A DNA stretch of 64,000 nt from CAYPYI01 sp964415085 (GTDB lineage Bacteria > Bacillota > Clostridia > Tissierellales > Tissierellaceae): NCBI GenBank assembly GCA_964415085.1, contig CAYPYI010000002.1:1-64000 (forward strand). Direction: 5' to 3'. The position numbers and the translations under genes were made by a program. Shown here one piece after another: positions 43,247-53,959 of the stretch (its first letter is position 1; every line of letters begins with the position of its first letter). The notes beneath the pieces were generated by a model. It ran no database searches, was not told where the DNA came from, and saw nothing but the letters and a program-made list of their open reading frames with translations.

Positions 43247-45190
43247 TTAATCCATCACTCTTGTAAATTGATATATATCATCGAATAAAACTTCAAATTC
43301 TGCACCCTTTTTGCCTCTAACAGGTATGCTTATTTCACCTTCTGCAGCTTTATGAGTTTTATTATATACTTGAGATACATGTCCATCTTGTTTTCTGTTA
43401 ATAACTATCACTGTTTCCTCTCTATCTGTAAAAGGTGTAACAGCTATATTAAAACTAGTTTCTTCTGATGATTCAGGAGCTTGTGGTGTTGTTGGTTCTT
43501 CTGTATTTTTTGGTCCCTTACTTACATACAGTTGAACACTACTTCCTTTTTCAAGTTCTACACCTTGTTTAAATGATTGCCACATTATCTTTCCAGCATC
43601 AAAATCATTACTAAATTCTTCTGTTACTTCTACTGTTAAGCCTAAATTTTTAAGAGCTTGTTTTGCTTCCTCTACAGTCATATCTGTTACTTTAGGCATA
43701 ATAACTTTTTCCTCTTCCTTACCTTCACTAACTATTACCTTTACTACAGACCCTGGTTCTAAAAATGTATAAGCTGCAGGTTCTTGATTTAAAACATAGT
43801 CTTCTTGAGTTGCATCAGATGGTTTATATACAACATCTGCTACTAAGCCCGCATCCCTTAAAATTTGTTCTGCTTCCAATAAACTTTTACTTACAACACT
43901 TGGCACCTTAATCATTTCTGCTTCTTTATTAACTATTACTTCTACAGTGAATCCTTCTTTTACTTTCATGCCTTCATCTGTAAGTTGTTTTATAATTTCT
44001 CCATCTTCATACTTACTATCTGATAAAGTGTCTTTAATTGCTATATTTAAATTTTTATCCTTTGCTAGCTCTTCAGCCTTATCTATATTCATTCCCACAA
44101 AATTAGGAAGTTTTATTTCTTTTGGTTTATCACTATTCAATTTAAATTTAACAACTAGGAAAAATGATGCAGATACTACTATAAAAGCTAGTAAAATTGC
44201 CATTATAGTGGTTCTGAAACTATTTTTACCACTTTTTTTCTTTTTCTTTGGCACAGCTTCTTCAGACCTTTCTTTTAAAGTTTTTTCTTCTATATTTGGA
44301 ATTATCTGAGTTGCAAACTCATCATTTTTTTCTTTTTCTTTTATATTTACAATAGTATTTTCATTAAACATAAGTCCTTTTAAATCCCTAATAACATCAT
44401 TAATAGAGTCATATCTATTATCTTGCTTTTTAGCAACACAATTTAATATTATATTTTCTAGTTTGCTTGAAATTTCAGGGTTAAATTCGCTAGGTTTTGG
44501 CATATCATCTTGAATATGTTTTAAAGCAATTGCTATTGGAGTGTCACCATTAAATGGAAGCTTTCCTGTTACCATCTCAAACATAACTATCCCTAAAGAA
44601 TAAATATCAGATTTTTCATCTGTATATCCGCCTCTAGCTTGTTCTGGAGATATATAATGAACTGAGCCAAGAGCATTTGATGTCGCTGTTACAGTTGCTG
44701 ATGTTGCAGCTCTAGCAATACCAAAATCTGTAACTTTAACTCTATCATCCTCAGTAATCATGATATTTTGTGGTTTTATATCCCTATGAACAATTTTATT
44801 ATCATGTGCATCTTTTAAAGCTTCAGCTATTTGTAAAGCTTTTTGAATAGTTTCATTTTCTGATAACTTTCCTTTTTCTTTTATATAATCCTTAAGTGTT
44901 ACTCCATCAATATACTCCATAACAATGTAATGAACAGGCTTATCATCTATAATTTCTGTACCAACATCATAAATATTTAATATATTTGGATGAGTTAAAC
45001 TTGCTGCTGCTTGAGACTCTCTTCTAAATTTTTTTACAAACTCTTCATCATTAGAAAATTCATCCTTTAGGACTTTTACTGCTACATATCTATTTAACAA
45101 ATGACATTTAGCTTTATATACTTTGGCCATTCCACCTTCGCCAATTTTTTCTAAAACTTCATATCTATTGCCTAGAATTTTTCCTATCAT
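43247..45190 (-). CDS. prkC: PASTA-domain Ser/Thr protein kinase PrkC
   Basis: Membrane kinase that senses peptidoglycan fragments. Kinase domain 10-275 with GEGGMAKVYKA, catalytic HRDIKPQN near 133, DFGIA near 156, and SPEQARGG activation segment; a juxtamembrane stretch, one membrane helix near 325-348, three extracellular PASTA repeats (about 355-560), and a further C-terminal domain after a Pro/Thr/Glu linker. 647 residues normal. It follows its phosphatase prpC by 14 bases. Confidence 0.96.
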   Translation of the reverse strand: MIGKILGNRYEVLEKIGEGGMAKVYKAKCHLLNRYVAVKVLKDEFSNDEEFVKKFRRESQAAASLTHPNILNIYDVGTEIIDDKPVHYIVMEYIDGVTLKDYIKEKGKLSENETIQKALQIAEALKDAHDNKIVHRDIKPQNIMITEDDRVKVTDFGIARAATSATVTATSNALGSVHYISPEQARGGYTDEKSDIYSLGIVMFEMVTGKLPFNGDTPIAIALKHIQDDMPKPSEFNPEISSKLENIILNCVAKKQDNRYDSINDVIRDLKGLMFNENTIVNIKEKEKNDEFATQIIPNIEEKTLKERSEEAVPKKKKKSGKNSFRTTIMAILLAFIVVSASFFLVVKFKLNSDKPKEIKLPNFVGMNIDKAEELAKDKNLNIAIKDTLSDSKYEDGEIIKQLTDEGMKVKEGFTVEVIVNKEAEMIKVPSVVSKSLLEAEQILRDAGLVADVVYKPSDATQEDYVLNQEPAAYTFLEPGSVVKVIVSEGKEEEKVIMPKVTDMTVEEAKQALKNLGLTVEVTEEFSNDFDAGKIMWQSFKQGVELEKGSSVQLYVSKGPKNTEEPTTPQAPESSEETSFNIAVTPFTDREETVIVINRKQDGHVSQVYNKTHKAAEGEISIPVRGKKGAEFEVLFDDIYQFTRVMD

Positions 45191-45204
45191 TGTTTCACCT
45201 CACA

Positions 45205-45930
45205 CTATAATTTAATTACTATCGTAGTAATATTATCTTTACCACCATTGTTATTAGCTTCTTCTATCAGTAATTTATTTATATTTTTTAAATTTTCACT
45301 ACTTTTTATAATCTTATAAATTTCTTCCTCACACACCATATTTACTAGTCCATCACTGCATATAAGTACATAGTCATTTGGAGTATAATTATATCTTAAT
45401 ATGTCCGGTTTGACTATATAGTTTGTTCCAACAGCTCTAGTAATCAGATTCTTTTGCGGATGATTTCTAGCTTCTTCTTTACTAATTTCACCATTCTTAA
45501 TTAACTCATTAACTAAAGAGTGATCATCAGTTAGTTGTGTAATGCTGTCATCTATATAGTAAAGCCTACTATCTCCAACATGACCTATATATAGGTGTCC
45601 GGCAAATATATACAGAACAATTAAAGTTGTTCCCATCCCTTTTAAGTTTTCCTCACTTAAAGACCTACTGTGTATTGAGCTATTAGATTTATTTATAGAT
45701 TCTTCAATTAAATTAATGACATCTGTATCTTTTTCAATTTTTTTATAATTTTCTTTAAATATTTTTACCACAGTATCAACGGCTGTTTGACTTGCATATT
45801 CACCGCCACTATAACCACCCATACCATCTGCTAAGATAAATAATGGCATCGCCTTATTATCTGATACATAAAATGAGTCTTGATTACTATTTCTTACTAT
45901 TCCAATATCTGATAATCCTTCTGCTATCAT
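45205..45930 (-). CDS. prpC: PP2C-type protein phosphatase PrpC (Stp)
   Basis: Metal-dependent phosphatase that reverses PrkC. Metal-binding motifs: GIVRNSNQDSFY (11-22), LADGMGGYSGGEYAS (33-47), GHVGDSRLY near 116 and SDGLVNMV near 191. 241 residues normal. Order rlmN–prpC–prkC conserved. Confidence 0.95.
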   Translation of the reverse strand: MIAEGLSDIGIVRNSNQDSFYVSDNKAMPLFILADGMGGYSGGEYASQTAVDTVVKIFKENYKKIEKDTDVINLIEESINKSNSSIHSRSLSEENLKGMGTTLIVLYIFAGHLYIGHVGDSRLYYIDDSITQLTDDHSLVNELIKNGEISKEEARNHPQKNLITRAVGTNYIVKPDILRYNYTPNDYVLICSDGLVNMVCEEEIYKIIKSSENLKNINKLLIEEANNNGGKDNITTIVIKL

Positions 45931-45951
45931 TCTCTCACCTCTTTTGTATCA

Positions 45952-46983
45952 TTATTTATCTAAATAATCTCTTCTTAACTGTCCACAAGAAGCAGATATA
46001 TCTAAACCTTTCTCACCTCTTACAGTTGCATTTACTCCTAATTTTTCTAATTTTTCTTGAAATTTATAAACCTCGGATTTTTCAGGTCTTTCCTCATTAT
46101 ACTCTTTTATTGGATTTAGTGAAATTAAATTGACATGAGAATTTAAACCTCTAGTTAATTCTTTCAATTTAACTGCATCCTCCTTAGAGTCATTAACATC
46201 TTTAATAAGTGTATATTCAAATGTAATTCTTCTCTTTGTTTTATCTTCATAAAACTTACAAGCTTTTATTATATCATCTATTGAATATTTTTTCCCTATT
46301 GGCATTATATCAGATCTATAACTATCTACTGGTGAATGTAGTGAAATAGATAATGTTATAGGAATATTTTCCTCAGCTAAGTCATATATCTTTGGAACAA
46401 TACCACAAGTTGATAATGTTATATTCCTATAACTTATATTATGACCTTTTTCATCATGTATCAAATTTAAAAATCTTAATACATTATCATAATTATCCAG
46501 TGGTTCCCCACTTCCCATTAATACTATATTTGAAATTTTAACACCTAAGTCTTTTTCCATTAAATATATTTGACTTAACATCTCTGAAGGTTTTAAGTTT
46601 CTAATCAAGCCATCTTTAGTAGATGCACAAAATTTACATCCCATTCTACATCCTACCTGTGTTGAAATACATACTGAATTGCCATGGGGATACTCCATGA
46701 AAACTCCTTCAATAATATTGTTATCTTCTAATAAAAATAAATATTTCTTTGTTGCATCAAGTTTGGAATCAAATCTTTCTTGAATTTCCACTCTATTTAT
46801 CTTATCTATCTTTTTGATTTTATTTCTTAATTCTTTAGAAAATACGGAAAGTTCATCTATATCATTTCCATTTTGTTCATGGAAATAAGAAAATAATTGT
46901 TTGGCTCTAAATTTTTTTTCACCAATTTCTTGAAAAAACTTTTCTAATTCTTCTAAAGACATGCTATTTAAATCTTCTATCAC
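45952..46983 (-). CDS. rlmN: Dual-specificity rRNA/tRNA adenine-C2 methyltransferase RlmN
   Basis: Radical SAM methylase of A2503 in 23S rRNA and A37 in tRNAs. Cluster motif CRMGCKFC near 112-119, GMGSGEP-type motif VLMGSGEPLDN near 155, and the C-terminal catalytic cysteine in ASCGQL near 335. 343 residues. A GTG start with GAGGTG upstream is used. In Bacillus rsmB precedes this gene; here there is only a gap with a terminator. Confidence 0.95.
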   Translation of the reverse strand: MIEDLNSMSLEELEKFFQEIGEKKFRAKQLFSYFHEQNGNDIDELSVFSKELRNKIKKIDKINRVEIQERFDSKLDATKKYLFLLEDNNIIEGVFMEYPHGNSVCISTQVGCRMGCKFCASTKDGLIRNLKPSEMLSQIYLMEKDLGVKISNIVLMGSGEPLDNYDNVLRFLNLIHDEKGHNISYRNITLSTCGIVPKIYDLAEENIPITLSISLHSPVDSYRSDIMPIGKKYSIDDIIKACKFYEDKTKRRITFEYTLIKDVNDSKEDAVKLKELTRGLNSHVNLISLNPIKEYNEERPEKSEVYKFQEKLEKLGVNATVRGEKGLDISASCGQLRRDYLDK

Positions 46984-47114
46984 ATTTACACCTCTATCAT
47001 TTCTTATTCCTTATATTATACCATAAATTAGGAATATTAAAAAAATTATACCAATCATTTATTAATAGTTTATTAATTTCAAATGACTTTTTTATTAATA
47101 TCCATAATATTAAT

Positions 47115-47151
47115 GAAAAAAGCTAAAAATAGAACATCTATCTTTAGCTTT
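47115..47151 (-). terminator. Terminator after yugP
   Basis: Outer stem AAAGCTAAA with TTTAGCTTT enclosing a smaller ATAGA/TCTAT hairpin, followed on the minus strand by T6. It ends the priA-independent def–fmt–yugP transcript; a 130-base AT-rich gap follows before rlmN with no gene. Confidence 0.8.
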
Positions 47152-47159
47152 AAACGTAT

Positions 47160-47849
47160 TTAATCTCTTCTATTTCTTTGATTACTAGTTATTGCAAGTA
47201 ATCTTAATAATTCTCCTATGGCTACTAATGTGGCTGCTACATAAGTTAACGCTGCAGCTTGTAACACCTGCTTAGATTGACTTATCTTTGTTGCTGGAGC
47301 AATTCCTTGTTCCAGCTCACTTAAAGCTCTAGAGCTTGCATTAAATTCAACTGGTAATGTAACCACTTGAAATATAACTGACATTAAAAACATAATTATA
47401 CCTATATTTACAAATGAGTTTTGAAATAGTATTCCCATCATAATAAATACAAATGATAATCTTGAACCAATATTCGCAAGTGGTACTATAGCACTTCTTA
47501 GTTTAAGTGGTATATATCCTTGAGCATGTTGTATAGCGTGTCCTACTTCATGAGCCGCAATACTCATTGAAGCAACTGTAGTTCCACTATATACAGCTGG
47601 AGATAATCTAATAATTCTACTTCTTGGATCATAATGGTCTGTAAGCTGACCTTGACCCCTTTGAATTTTAACATCTGTTAGTCCATTTCTATCTAAAATC
47701 ATTCTTGCAACATCATGTCCTGTTAAGCCTGTTTCATTACTTACTTGTGAATATTTATTATAAGCTGATGTCACTTTTGCTTGAGCGTAAGTTGCAAAAA
47801 GTACAGCTGGTAATACAAAGATCCACCAAGTTGGTCCATAATATAACAT
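47160..47849 (-). CDS. yugP: Zinc metallopeptidase, YugP family
   Basis: Membrane metallopeptidase with HEVGHAIQHAQGY (near 96-108) as zinc site and an upstream SPAVYSGTTVASMSIA; three to four hydrophobic segments including the N-terminal one and those near 120-160 and 195-215. 229 residues normal. Its substrate is unknown. In clostridia it is regularly placed between fmt and the rsmB/rlmN genes. Confidence 0.92.
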   Translation of the reverse strand: MLYYGPTWWIFVLPAVLFATYAQAKVTSAYNKYSQVSNETGLTGHDVARMILDRNGLTDVKIQRGQGQLTDHYDPRSRIIRLSPAVYSGTTVASMSIAAHEVGHAIQHAQGYIPLKLRSAIVPLANIGSRLSFVFIMMGILFQNSFVNIGIIMFLMSVIFQVVTLPVEFNASSRALSELEQGIAPATKISQSKQVLQAAALTYVAATLVAIGELLRLLAITSNQRNRRD

Positions 47850-47863
47850 TTAATCACCCCTAG

Positions 47864-48796
47864 CTAATTTGTTAAAACTGTTTTTTCTTTTATTTCATTT
47901 CCTTGTATATATTCACTAACATTCATTTTTCTCTTATTTGGAAATTGTAACTCTTCAATTAAGATTGAGCCTTTTCCAGTTTGTACCAAAACACCGTCAT
48001 CATCAACTTTAATAATTTCTCCAGGTATATCTGAATAATCTTCATCTATAGTTTTAGCAAGATGGATTTTAATTTTTTCATCTTCATAATATGTTGTTGC
48101 ACTTGGCCATCCTTTAACTCCACGAATCAGATTTACGATTTCAAAATTCTTTTTATTCCAATCTATTTTTCCAGTATCCCTACTAAGCATAGGCGCATAT
48201 GTTGATAAAGAATGGTCTTGTTCTTCACCTTCAAGTTCTTTTATAACTATCTTATCTAAAGATTCAACAATAGCCTCTGCACCTAAAATCGATAACTTAT
48301 CATGTATTGTAAAAGCATCATCTTCTGGTTTTATATCTATTCTTTTTTTATAATACATATCTCCAGAATCTAATCCTTCTTCCATTTGCATTATAGTTAC
48401 TCCAGTTTCTTTCTCACCATTTATAAGAACCCAATTAATTGGTGCTGCACCTCTATATTTAGGTAATATTGATGCATGAATATTTATACATCCATATTTT
48501 GGTAAATTTAAAATTTCTGTTTTAAAAATTTGTCCATAAGCTACTACAACAATAACTTCTGGATTAGCTTCTTTTATCTTATCTAGAGATTCTCTACTAT
48601 TAATATTTTTAGGTTGATATACTTCTAAACCAAGTTCTAAAGCTTTTTCCTTTACTGGTGTAGGTTGCATTTGTTTCCCTCTACCCTTTGGTCTATCCTG
48701 CTGCGTAATAACCATTTTTATATTATATCCTTCTTTGTGTAAGGATTCTAGAATTGGGACTGAAAAATCTGGTGTCCCAGCAAATATTATATCCAT
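47864..48796 (-). CDS. fmt: Methionyl-tRNA formyltransferase
   Basis: Formylates initiator Met-tRNA. The start MDIIFAGTPDFSVPIL, the catalytic SILPKYRGAAPINW (near 107-120) and GLDSGDMYY are diagnostic, with a C-terminal OB domain. 310 residues normal. It follows def by three bases; the two act at the opposite ends of the formyl cycle. Confidence 0.97.
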   Translation of the reverse strand: MDIIFAGTPDFSVPILESLHKEGYNIKMVITQQDRPKGRGKQMQPTPVKEKALELGLEVYQPKNINSRESLDKIKEANPEVIVVVAYGQIFKTEILNLPKYGCINIHASILPKYRGAAPINWVLINGEKETGVTIMQMEEGLDSGDMYYKKRIDIKPEDDAFTIHDKLSILGAEAIVESLDKIVIKELEGEEQDHSLSTYAPMLSRDTGKIDWNKKNFEIVNLIRGVKGWPSATTYYEDEKIKIHLAKTIDEDYSDIPGEIIKVDDDGVLVQTGKGSILIEELQFPNKRKMNVSEYIQGNEIKEKTVLTN

Positions 48797-48799
48797 TCT

Positions 48800-49285
48800 T
48801 TATCCCTCACATTCTTCTTCATATTCTTCATCGTCAAGATCTAAATATTCTATAACTTTATCTGTATACAATATACCATCTAAATGATCTAATTCATGAC
48901 AAATTGCTCTTGCTAAAAAACCTTGAGCATCAATTATAACTTCTTCTCCATCAACATCAGTATATTTTGCTTTTACATTGGTTGGCCTATCAACTGTTCC
49001 TGCAAGATTTGGTACAGAAAGACAGCCTTCAGCCGCTATGTCTGAGCCTTCTTTTGCAAGTATTTCTGGATTTATCATCTTAATAGGACCTTCACCTATA
49101 TCAACAACTACAACTCTTCTAAGTATGCCTACTTGTGGTGCTGCTAATCCTACACCTTGAGCATCATACATCGTATCTAACATATCGTCTAAAAGTTCTA
49201 GTATTCTTGGTGTTATTTTCCTTACAGGTTTTGAAACCTCTCTTAAAATTGGATCATCATCTATTCTAATATTCCTTAATGCCAT
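48800..49285 (-). CDS. def: Peptide deformylase
   Basis: Metalloenzyme removing the formyl group from nascent proteins. All three motifs are seen: GVGLAAPQ (near 44-51), EGCLSVP (near 89-95) and HELDHLDG (near 133-140). 161 residues with a very acidic tail. Good GGAGG upstream. Confidence 0.97.
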   Translation of the reverse strand: MALRNIRIDDDPILREVSKPVRKITPRILELLDDMLDTMYDAQGVGLAAPQVGILRRVVVVDIGEGPIKMINPEILAKEGSDIAAEGCLSVPNLAGTVDRPTNVKAKYTDVDGEEVIIDAQGFLARAICHELDHLDGILYTDKVIEYLDLDDEEYEEECEG

Positions 49286-49353
49286 ATTTATACCTCCTCA
49301 ATATACATATTACATATTATGTATACCCTTTTATATTTATTCTAATATTAATA

Positions 49354-51819
49354 TTATAATATATTACTTGGATTAATTTCAATATTTAAGCTAATCGCTT
49401 GAAAATCAAGGTTAAATCTATTTTCAAAAATCATTCTATCCAATATATTTTTTATTTGCTCAAAGTCGGAGTCCATAACCTTTACAATAATTTGATATCT
49501 ATATTTATTTTTTATTCGTTCTAACGGCGCTGGACTTGGACCAATTATATATTTATAAAAATCATCTTTATAAAGATGGTATATCTCACTTCCCAGTATA
49601 TTATAAATCTTTGTAGAGTTATTAATTACCTTATTTATTTCCTCTCCATTTATTATTATATTAATTAACTTTATAAATGGTGGATATAACTGCATATTCC
49701 TTACTTCTATTTCATCTTCATAAAAGCCTAAAAAATCATGTTCTTTAGCATATTGTAAGCTATAATGATCAGGCTCATATGTTTGCAAAATAACTTTTCC
49801 TGGATAGTCTCCTCTACCAGCTCTTCCTGAAACTTGTGTTACAAGCTGAAAAGTTTTTTCACTAGAATTATAATTAGGAATATTTAAACTAGTATCCGCA
49901 GCTATTATTCCAACTAAAGAAACATCTTCAAAATCTAGTCCCTTGGCTATCATCTGCGTACCAACTAATATATCAATTTCTTTGTTCTTCATTTTGCTCA
50001 GTATATTTTCATACGCATTTTTAGCTTGTGTTGTATCTGCATCAAGTCTTGCTACTCTTGCATTTGGAAATTGTGCTTTAGTTATTTGTTCTACTTTTTG
50101 AGTTCCTATTCCAAAATATTTTATATACTTACTTCCACATTCTGGGCAAGTTTTAGGAATTTCTTTTGTTTCACCGCAATAATGACATCTCAATTTATTA
50201 ATATTTCTATGATAAGTCATTGATATATCACACTTATCACATTGAACAACATAGCCACATTCTCTACAAGAAACAAATGTAGAAAAACCTCTCCTATTTA
50301 AAAATAATATAATCTGTTTTTTATTATCTAAAGCTTTTACCATTTCATTATACAAAGATTCAGAGTATATTGATTTGTTTCCTTTTTCTAATTCTAACCT
50401 CATATCAACAACCTCAACATCAGGTAGAATAGCATTTGCTGCTCTTTTTGTAAGGCTTAAAACTTTATATTCATTGTTATTAGTTGCTTTAAAGTACGTA
50501 TTAATTGAAGGTGTTGCTGTGCCTAATACTAGTAGTGAATCATTCATATCAGTTCTTTTTTCTGCTACCTCTATTGTGTCATATTTAGGATTTTGTCCTG
50601 ATTTATAACTATCTTCATGTTCTTCATCTATAATTATTAAACCAAGATTATTAAAAGGGGCAAATATTGCAGATCTTGCTCCTATTACTATACTTACTTC
50701 ATTATTCTTTATCTTTTTCCATTGATCAAATCTTTCTCCATCTGATAATTTACTGTGTAAAATTGCTACATTATCTCCAAACCTTCCTACAAATCTGTCT
50801 ATAGTTTGGGGAGTTAATGATATTTCAGGTACTAATATAATAGATTGCTTTTCCTCTTGCATCATTTTCTCCACAAGATGCAAATATATTTCAGTCTTCC
50901 CACTTCCTGTTATTCCATGTATTAAAAATTTATTGTGTTTATCATTATCAAAATCATTAGTTATAGTATTGTAAACATGTTTTTGCTCTTCATTTAGTAT
51001 ATGTTTATTATATTTTTTTATTTCTTTACTTATAGCTTTCCTTTCAACTATCTCTTCAAATGATAATATAATACCTTTTTTCAACATACTATTTGTAACT
51101 GAATTTGAAGTATTGGCTATTTTTAATAACTCACTCAAAGCTAAACCGTCAGAATTTTCCCTTAAAATTTTAATAATCTCTTTTTGTTTTGGTGCTGATT
51201 TTACTTTTAAATTTATTTCTTCTTCCGATATATTATCATTAATTTTAATATATTTAATTCTTTTTTCTGACACTCTAGTTTTTATATCTACTTTAGTAGA
51301 TATAATATTTCTTTCCTTTAAATCCTTGACAATATGATTTATATGATTTATTTTCAATTTTTCTTTTAGTATTTCTAAAGTGCTATATTTATTACTTTTA
51401 ATAAACTCAAGTAACATAGTCTCATCTAAATTCTTAGGATTATATTTTAAATCTTTAATCTCAAAATAATAAATAACATCTTTATAATCTCCTGGTGGAA
51501 GAACTAGAGAAATAGAACTTAAAAAAGATGAAATATAATAATCCTTAATCCACTTACTTAAGGCAATTAGTTCCTCTGATATTATACTCTCTTCATCAAT
51601 TACATCTACTATTTCTTTTAATTTGAAAGTCCCATCATATTTATCTAATATATCTATAACTAACCCCTTAATTGGTCTATTGTTTCTACCAAATGGAATT
51701 AAAACTCTCATACCAATCTCTAGAGAGTTTTTAAAGTTATCAGGAATTATATATGTAAATAGTCTATCTAACTCAATAGCCCTATTATCTGTTAGTATTT
51801 GAGCATATTTAAATGACAA
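49354..51819 (-). CDS. priA: Primosomal protein N' (replication restart helicase PriA)
   Basis: 3'-5' helicase that reloads the replisome. N-terminal 3'DNA-binding domain (about 1-105), Walker A GITGSGKTEIY near 304, DEEH motif II near 395, two zinc-binding clusters (CRECGYVVQCDKC and CHYCGETKEIPKTCPECG) near 515-560, and QVSGRAGRG motif VI near 680. 821 residues normal. Upstream coaBC and rpoZ give the usual order. Confidence 0.97.
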   Translation of the reverse strand: MSFKYAQILTDNRAIELDRLFTYIIPDNFKNSLEIGMRVLIPFGRNNRPIKGLVIDILDKYDGTFKLKEIVDVIDEESIISEELIALSKWIKDYYISSFLSSISLVLPPGDYKDVIYYFEIKDLKYNPKNLDETMLLEFIKSNKYSTLEILKEKLKINHINHIVKDLKERNIISTKVDIKTRVSEKRIKYIKINDNISEEEINLKVKSAPKQKEIIKILRENSDGLALSELLKIANTSNSVTNSMLKKGIILSFEEIVERKAISKEIKKYNKHILNEEQKHVYNTITNDFDNDKHNKFLIHGITGSGKTEIYLHLVEKMMQEEKQSIILVPEISLTPQTIDRFVGRFGDNVAILHSKLSDGERFDQWKKIKNNEVSIVIGARSAIFAPFNNLGLIIIDEEHEDSYKSGQNPKYDTIEVAEKRTDMNDSLLVLGTATPSINTYFKATNNNEYKVLSLTKRAANAILPDVEVVDMRLELEKGNKSIYSESLYNEMVKALDNKKQIILFLNRRGFSTFVSCRECGYVVQCDKCDISMTYHRNINKLRCHYCGETKEIPKTCPECGSKYIKYFGIGTQKVEQITKAQFPNARVARLDADTTQAKNAYENILSKMKNKEIDILVGTQMIAKGLDFEDVSLVGIIAADTSLNIPNYNSSEKTFQLVTQVSGRAGRGDYPGKVILQTYEPDHYSLQYAKEHDFLGFYEDEIEVRNMQLYPPFIKLINIIINGEEINKVINNSTKIYNILGSEIYHLYKDDFYKYIIGPSPAPLERIKNKYRYQIIVKVMDSDFEQIKNILDRMIFENRFNLDFQAISLNIEINPSNIL

Positions 51820-51858
51820 TATATCACCTCCTAAAAAAATAAAAGCTAAGATTAGCTT

Positions 51859-53058
51859 TTATTTTATAATTTCTAATGCTTTATCTAATATAATATTAGC
51901 TAAATCTAGCTTATCCATAATTGGATAATCTGTAGTGTTTCCTTTGTTATCTATTATAGAAACTATATTTGTGTCAGTTTTAAAGCCTGCACCCTCTCTA
52001 GTTACATCATTTGCAACTATGAAATCTAAATTCTTTTTCTCAACCTTAGACTTAGCGTTATCATACAGATCATTAGTCTCTGCTGCAAAACCTATAACTA
52101 CCTGATTTTCTTTATTGTTTCCATAAAATTTTAATATATCTGGATTTCTAGTTAACTTTATATTTAAGCTTTCAGCTTCATCATCTTTTTTCTTTATCTT
52201 AATATCACTATATTCTACTGGTTTATAATCAGATGGTGCTGCAGATTTAATTAATATATCACAATCATCGAAATATTTTCCCACAGCATCAAACATATCT
52301 ATTGTAGATTCAACTTCTATTAAATCCACACCTTTTGGCACTTCTAACTGGGTAGGCCCTGAAATTAAAGTAACATCTGCTCCCCTTTTTCTAGCTTCAT
52401 TAGCTAATGCATATCCCATTTTCCCTGTGGAGTGATTGGATAAAAATCTTACTGGATCTATAGCTTCTCTTGTAGGTCCGGCAGTTATTACTATTTTTTT
52501 ACCTTCTAAATCCTTTTCTGTAAAATAATCCATAATATATTCTAATATATCTTGAGGTTCGCTCATCTTCCCAGCACCATAATCTCCACAAGCAAGTCTT
52601 CCTATACTTGGTGATATGAAATCATATCCTAGATTTTCTAATTTTTTCATATTTTCCTGAGTTATAATATTATTATACATCTGTGTATTCATAGCAGGTG
52701 CTATTAATACTTTAGATTTAGTTGCCATTACTACGGTTGTTAATAAATTATCTGCTATACCATTAGCAATCTTGCCTATAGTATTGGCTGTTGCAGGAGC
52801 TATTACTATCATGTCAGCTTTTTTAGCTAAGGATATATGTTCAACATCAAATTTATCTATTTCATTAAACATACTATAATGAACAGGATTATTTGACATA
52901 GTTTGAAATGTAAGTGGTTTAACAAACTCCATGCTAGCTTCAGTCATAATAACTTCAACATTGGCATTTTGTTTTTTTAATCTACTAACTAAATCACATG
53001 ACTTGTATGCTGCAATTCCTCCCGTAACACCTAAAATAATAGTTTTTCCCTTTAACAT
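51859..53058 (-). CDS. coaBC: Coenzyme A biosynthesis bifunctional protein CoaBC
   Basis: Fused phosphopantothenoylcysteine decarboxylase (CoaC, about 1-180) and phosphopantothenate–cysteine ligase (CoaB, about 185-399). The flavin domain shows ILGVTGGIAAYKS at the start, PAMNTQMY near 120 and the active-site ACGDYGAGKM near 155; the ligase shows TAGPTREAIDPVRFLSNHSTGKMG near 192 (two halves). 399 residues normal. Confidence 0.97.
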   Translation of the reverse strand: MLKGKTIILGVTGGIAAYKSCDLVSRLKKQNANVEVIMTEASMEFVKPLTFQTMSNNPVHYSMFNEIDKFDVEHISLAKKADMIVIAPATANTIGKIANGIADNLLTTVVMATKSKVLIAPAMNTQMYNNIITQENMKKLENLGYDFISPSIGRLACGDYGAGKMSEPQDILEYIMDYFTEKDLEGKKIVITAGPTREAIDPVRFLSNHSTGKMGYALANEARKRGADVTLISGPTQLEVPKGVDLIEVESTIDMFDAVGKYFDDCDILIKSAAPSDYKPVEYSDIKIKKKDDEAESLNIKLTRNPDILKFYGNNKENQVVIGFAAETNDLYDNAKSKVEKKNLDFIVANDVTREGAGFKTDTNIVSIIDNKGNTTDYPIMDKLDLANIILDKALEIIK

Positions 53059-53066
53059 AATCTCAC

Positions 53067-53345
53067 CTATTCTTCTCTATTATTATTGTTATTGGCTCTT
53101 TCTAACTCTAAATTTTTGTTATGTGCATCAAGTTCTAATTCTGCATCTGTTTTATGTCCTATAGTATAAGTAATCTCTCCTGCAACTATCTCTTCTATTG
53201 CTATCGATACAGGTTTTGTAGATTCAGTTTTTACTAAAGGTTCTGCATTATCTACTAATTGTCTTGCTCTTTTTGATGCTAACATTACTAATGTATATTT
53301 ACTATCTCCTTTTTTTAATACATGATCAAATGATGGATTTAACAT
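53067..53345 (-). CDS. rpoZ: RNA polymerase omega subunit
   Basis: Small RNA polymerase subunit with the motif KYTLVMLASKRARQLVDN (about 17-34) and EEIVAGEITY. 92 residues, with an Asn-rich tail. Lies between gmk and coaBC as expected. Confidence 0.95.
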   Translation of the reverse strand: MLNPSFDHVLKKGDSKYTLVMLASKRARQLVDNAEPLVKTESTKPVSIAIEEIVAGEITYTIGHKTDAELELDAHNKNLELERANNNNNREE

Positions 53346-53349
53346 AATA

Positions 53350-53958
53350 TTATCTTCCTTTCAAAATTTCCTCTTTTATATTTTTATTTCTCTTAACTTT
53401 CAGTTTTTCTGATTTTATAATTGAGTTAATTCTATCAACTGCTAACTCAATCTTATCATTAATTACATAGTAATCATATTTTTCAACTAAATCTATTTCT
53501 TGTTTTGCATTTGCAAGTCTAATAGAAATGTCTTCATTACTTTCTGTATTTCTATTTCTAAGTCTATGTTCTAACTCTTCTAAGTTAGGTGGTAATAAAA
53601 ATACACTAACTACATTTTCAAATCTTTCCATTACTTGCATAGCTCCTTGAACATCAATTTCAAGAAGTACTATTTTGCCATTTTCTACTTTTTCAATAAC
53701 AAAATCCTTTGGAGTTCCATAGTAGTTTGTATGAACATTTGCATATTCTAAAAATTCATTATTTTCAATTTTAGTTGCAAATTCATCTTTATCTAAAAAG
53801 AAATAATTCTCTCCATGAATTTCTCCAGGTCTAGGAGATCTTGTTGTAGCTGATACAGAAAATACTAATCCATCTATATTTTCTAATAGCTCCTTACAAA
53901 CAGTTCCCTTGCCAGATCCTGATGGTCCTGAAACTACTAATAAAAATCCCTCTGACAT
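53350..53958 (-). CDS. gmk: Guanylate kinase
   Basis: Phosphorylates GMP to GDP. P-loop SGPSGSGKGTV near residue 8-18, TTRSPRPGEIHGENYFF near 38 for GMP binding, and NRNTESNEDISIRL near 137. I choose ATG 53958 with AAAGGGTGAG upstream; an in-frame GTG nine bases earlier overlaps the remA end. 202 residues normal. Confidence 0.96.
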   Translation of the reverse strand: MSEGFLLVVSGPSGSGKGTVCKELLENIDGLVFSVSATTRSPRPGEIHGENYFFLDKDEFATKIENNEFLEYANVHTNYYGTPKDFVIEKVENGKIVLLEIDVQGAMQVMERFENVVSVFLLPPNLEELEHRLRNRNTESNEDISIRLANAKQEIDLVEKYDYYVINDKIELAVDRINSIIKSEKLKVKRNKNIKEEILKGR

Positions 53959-53959
53959 C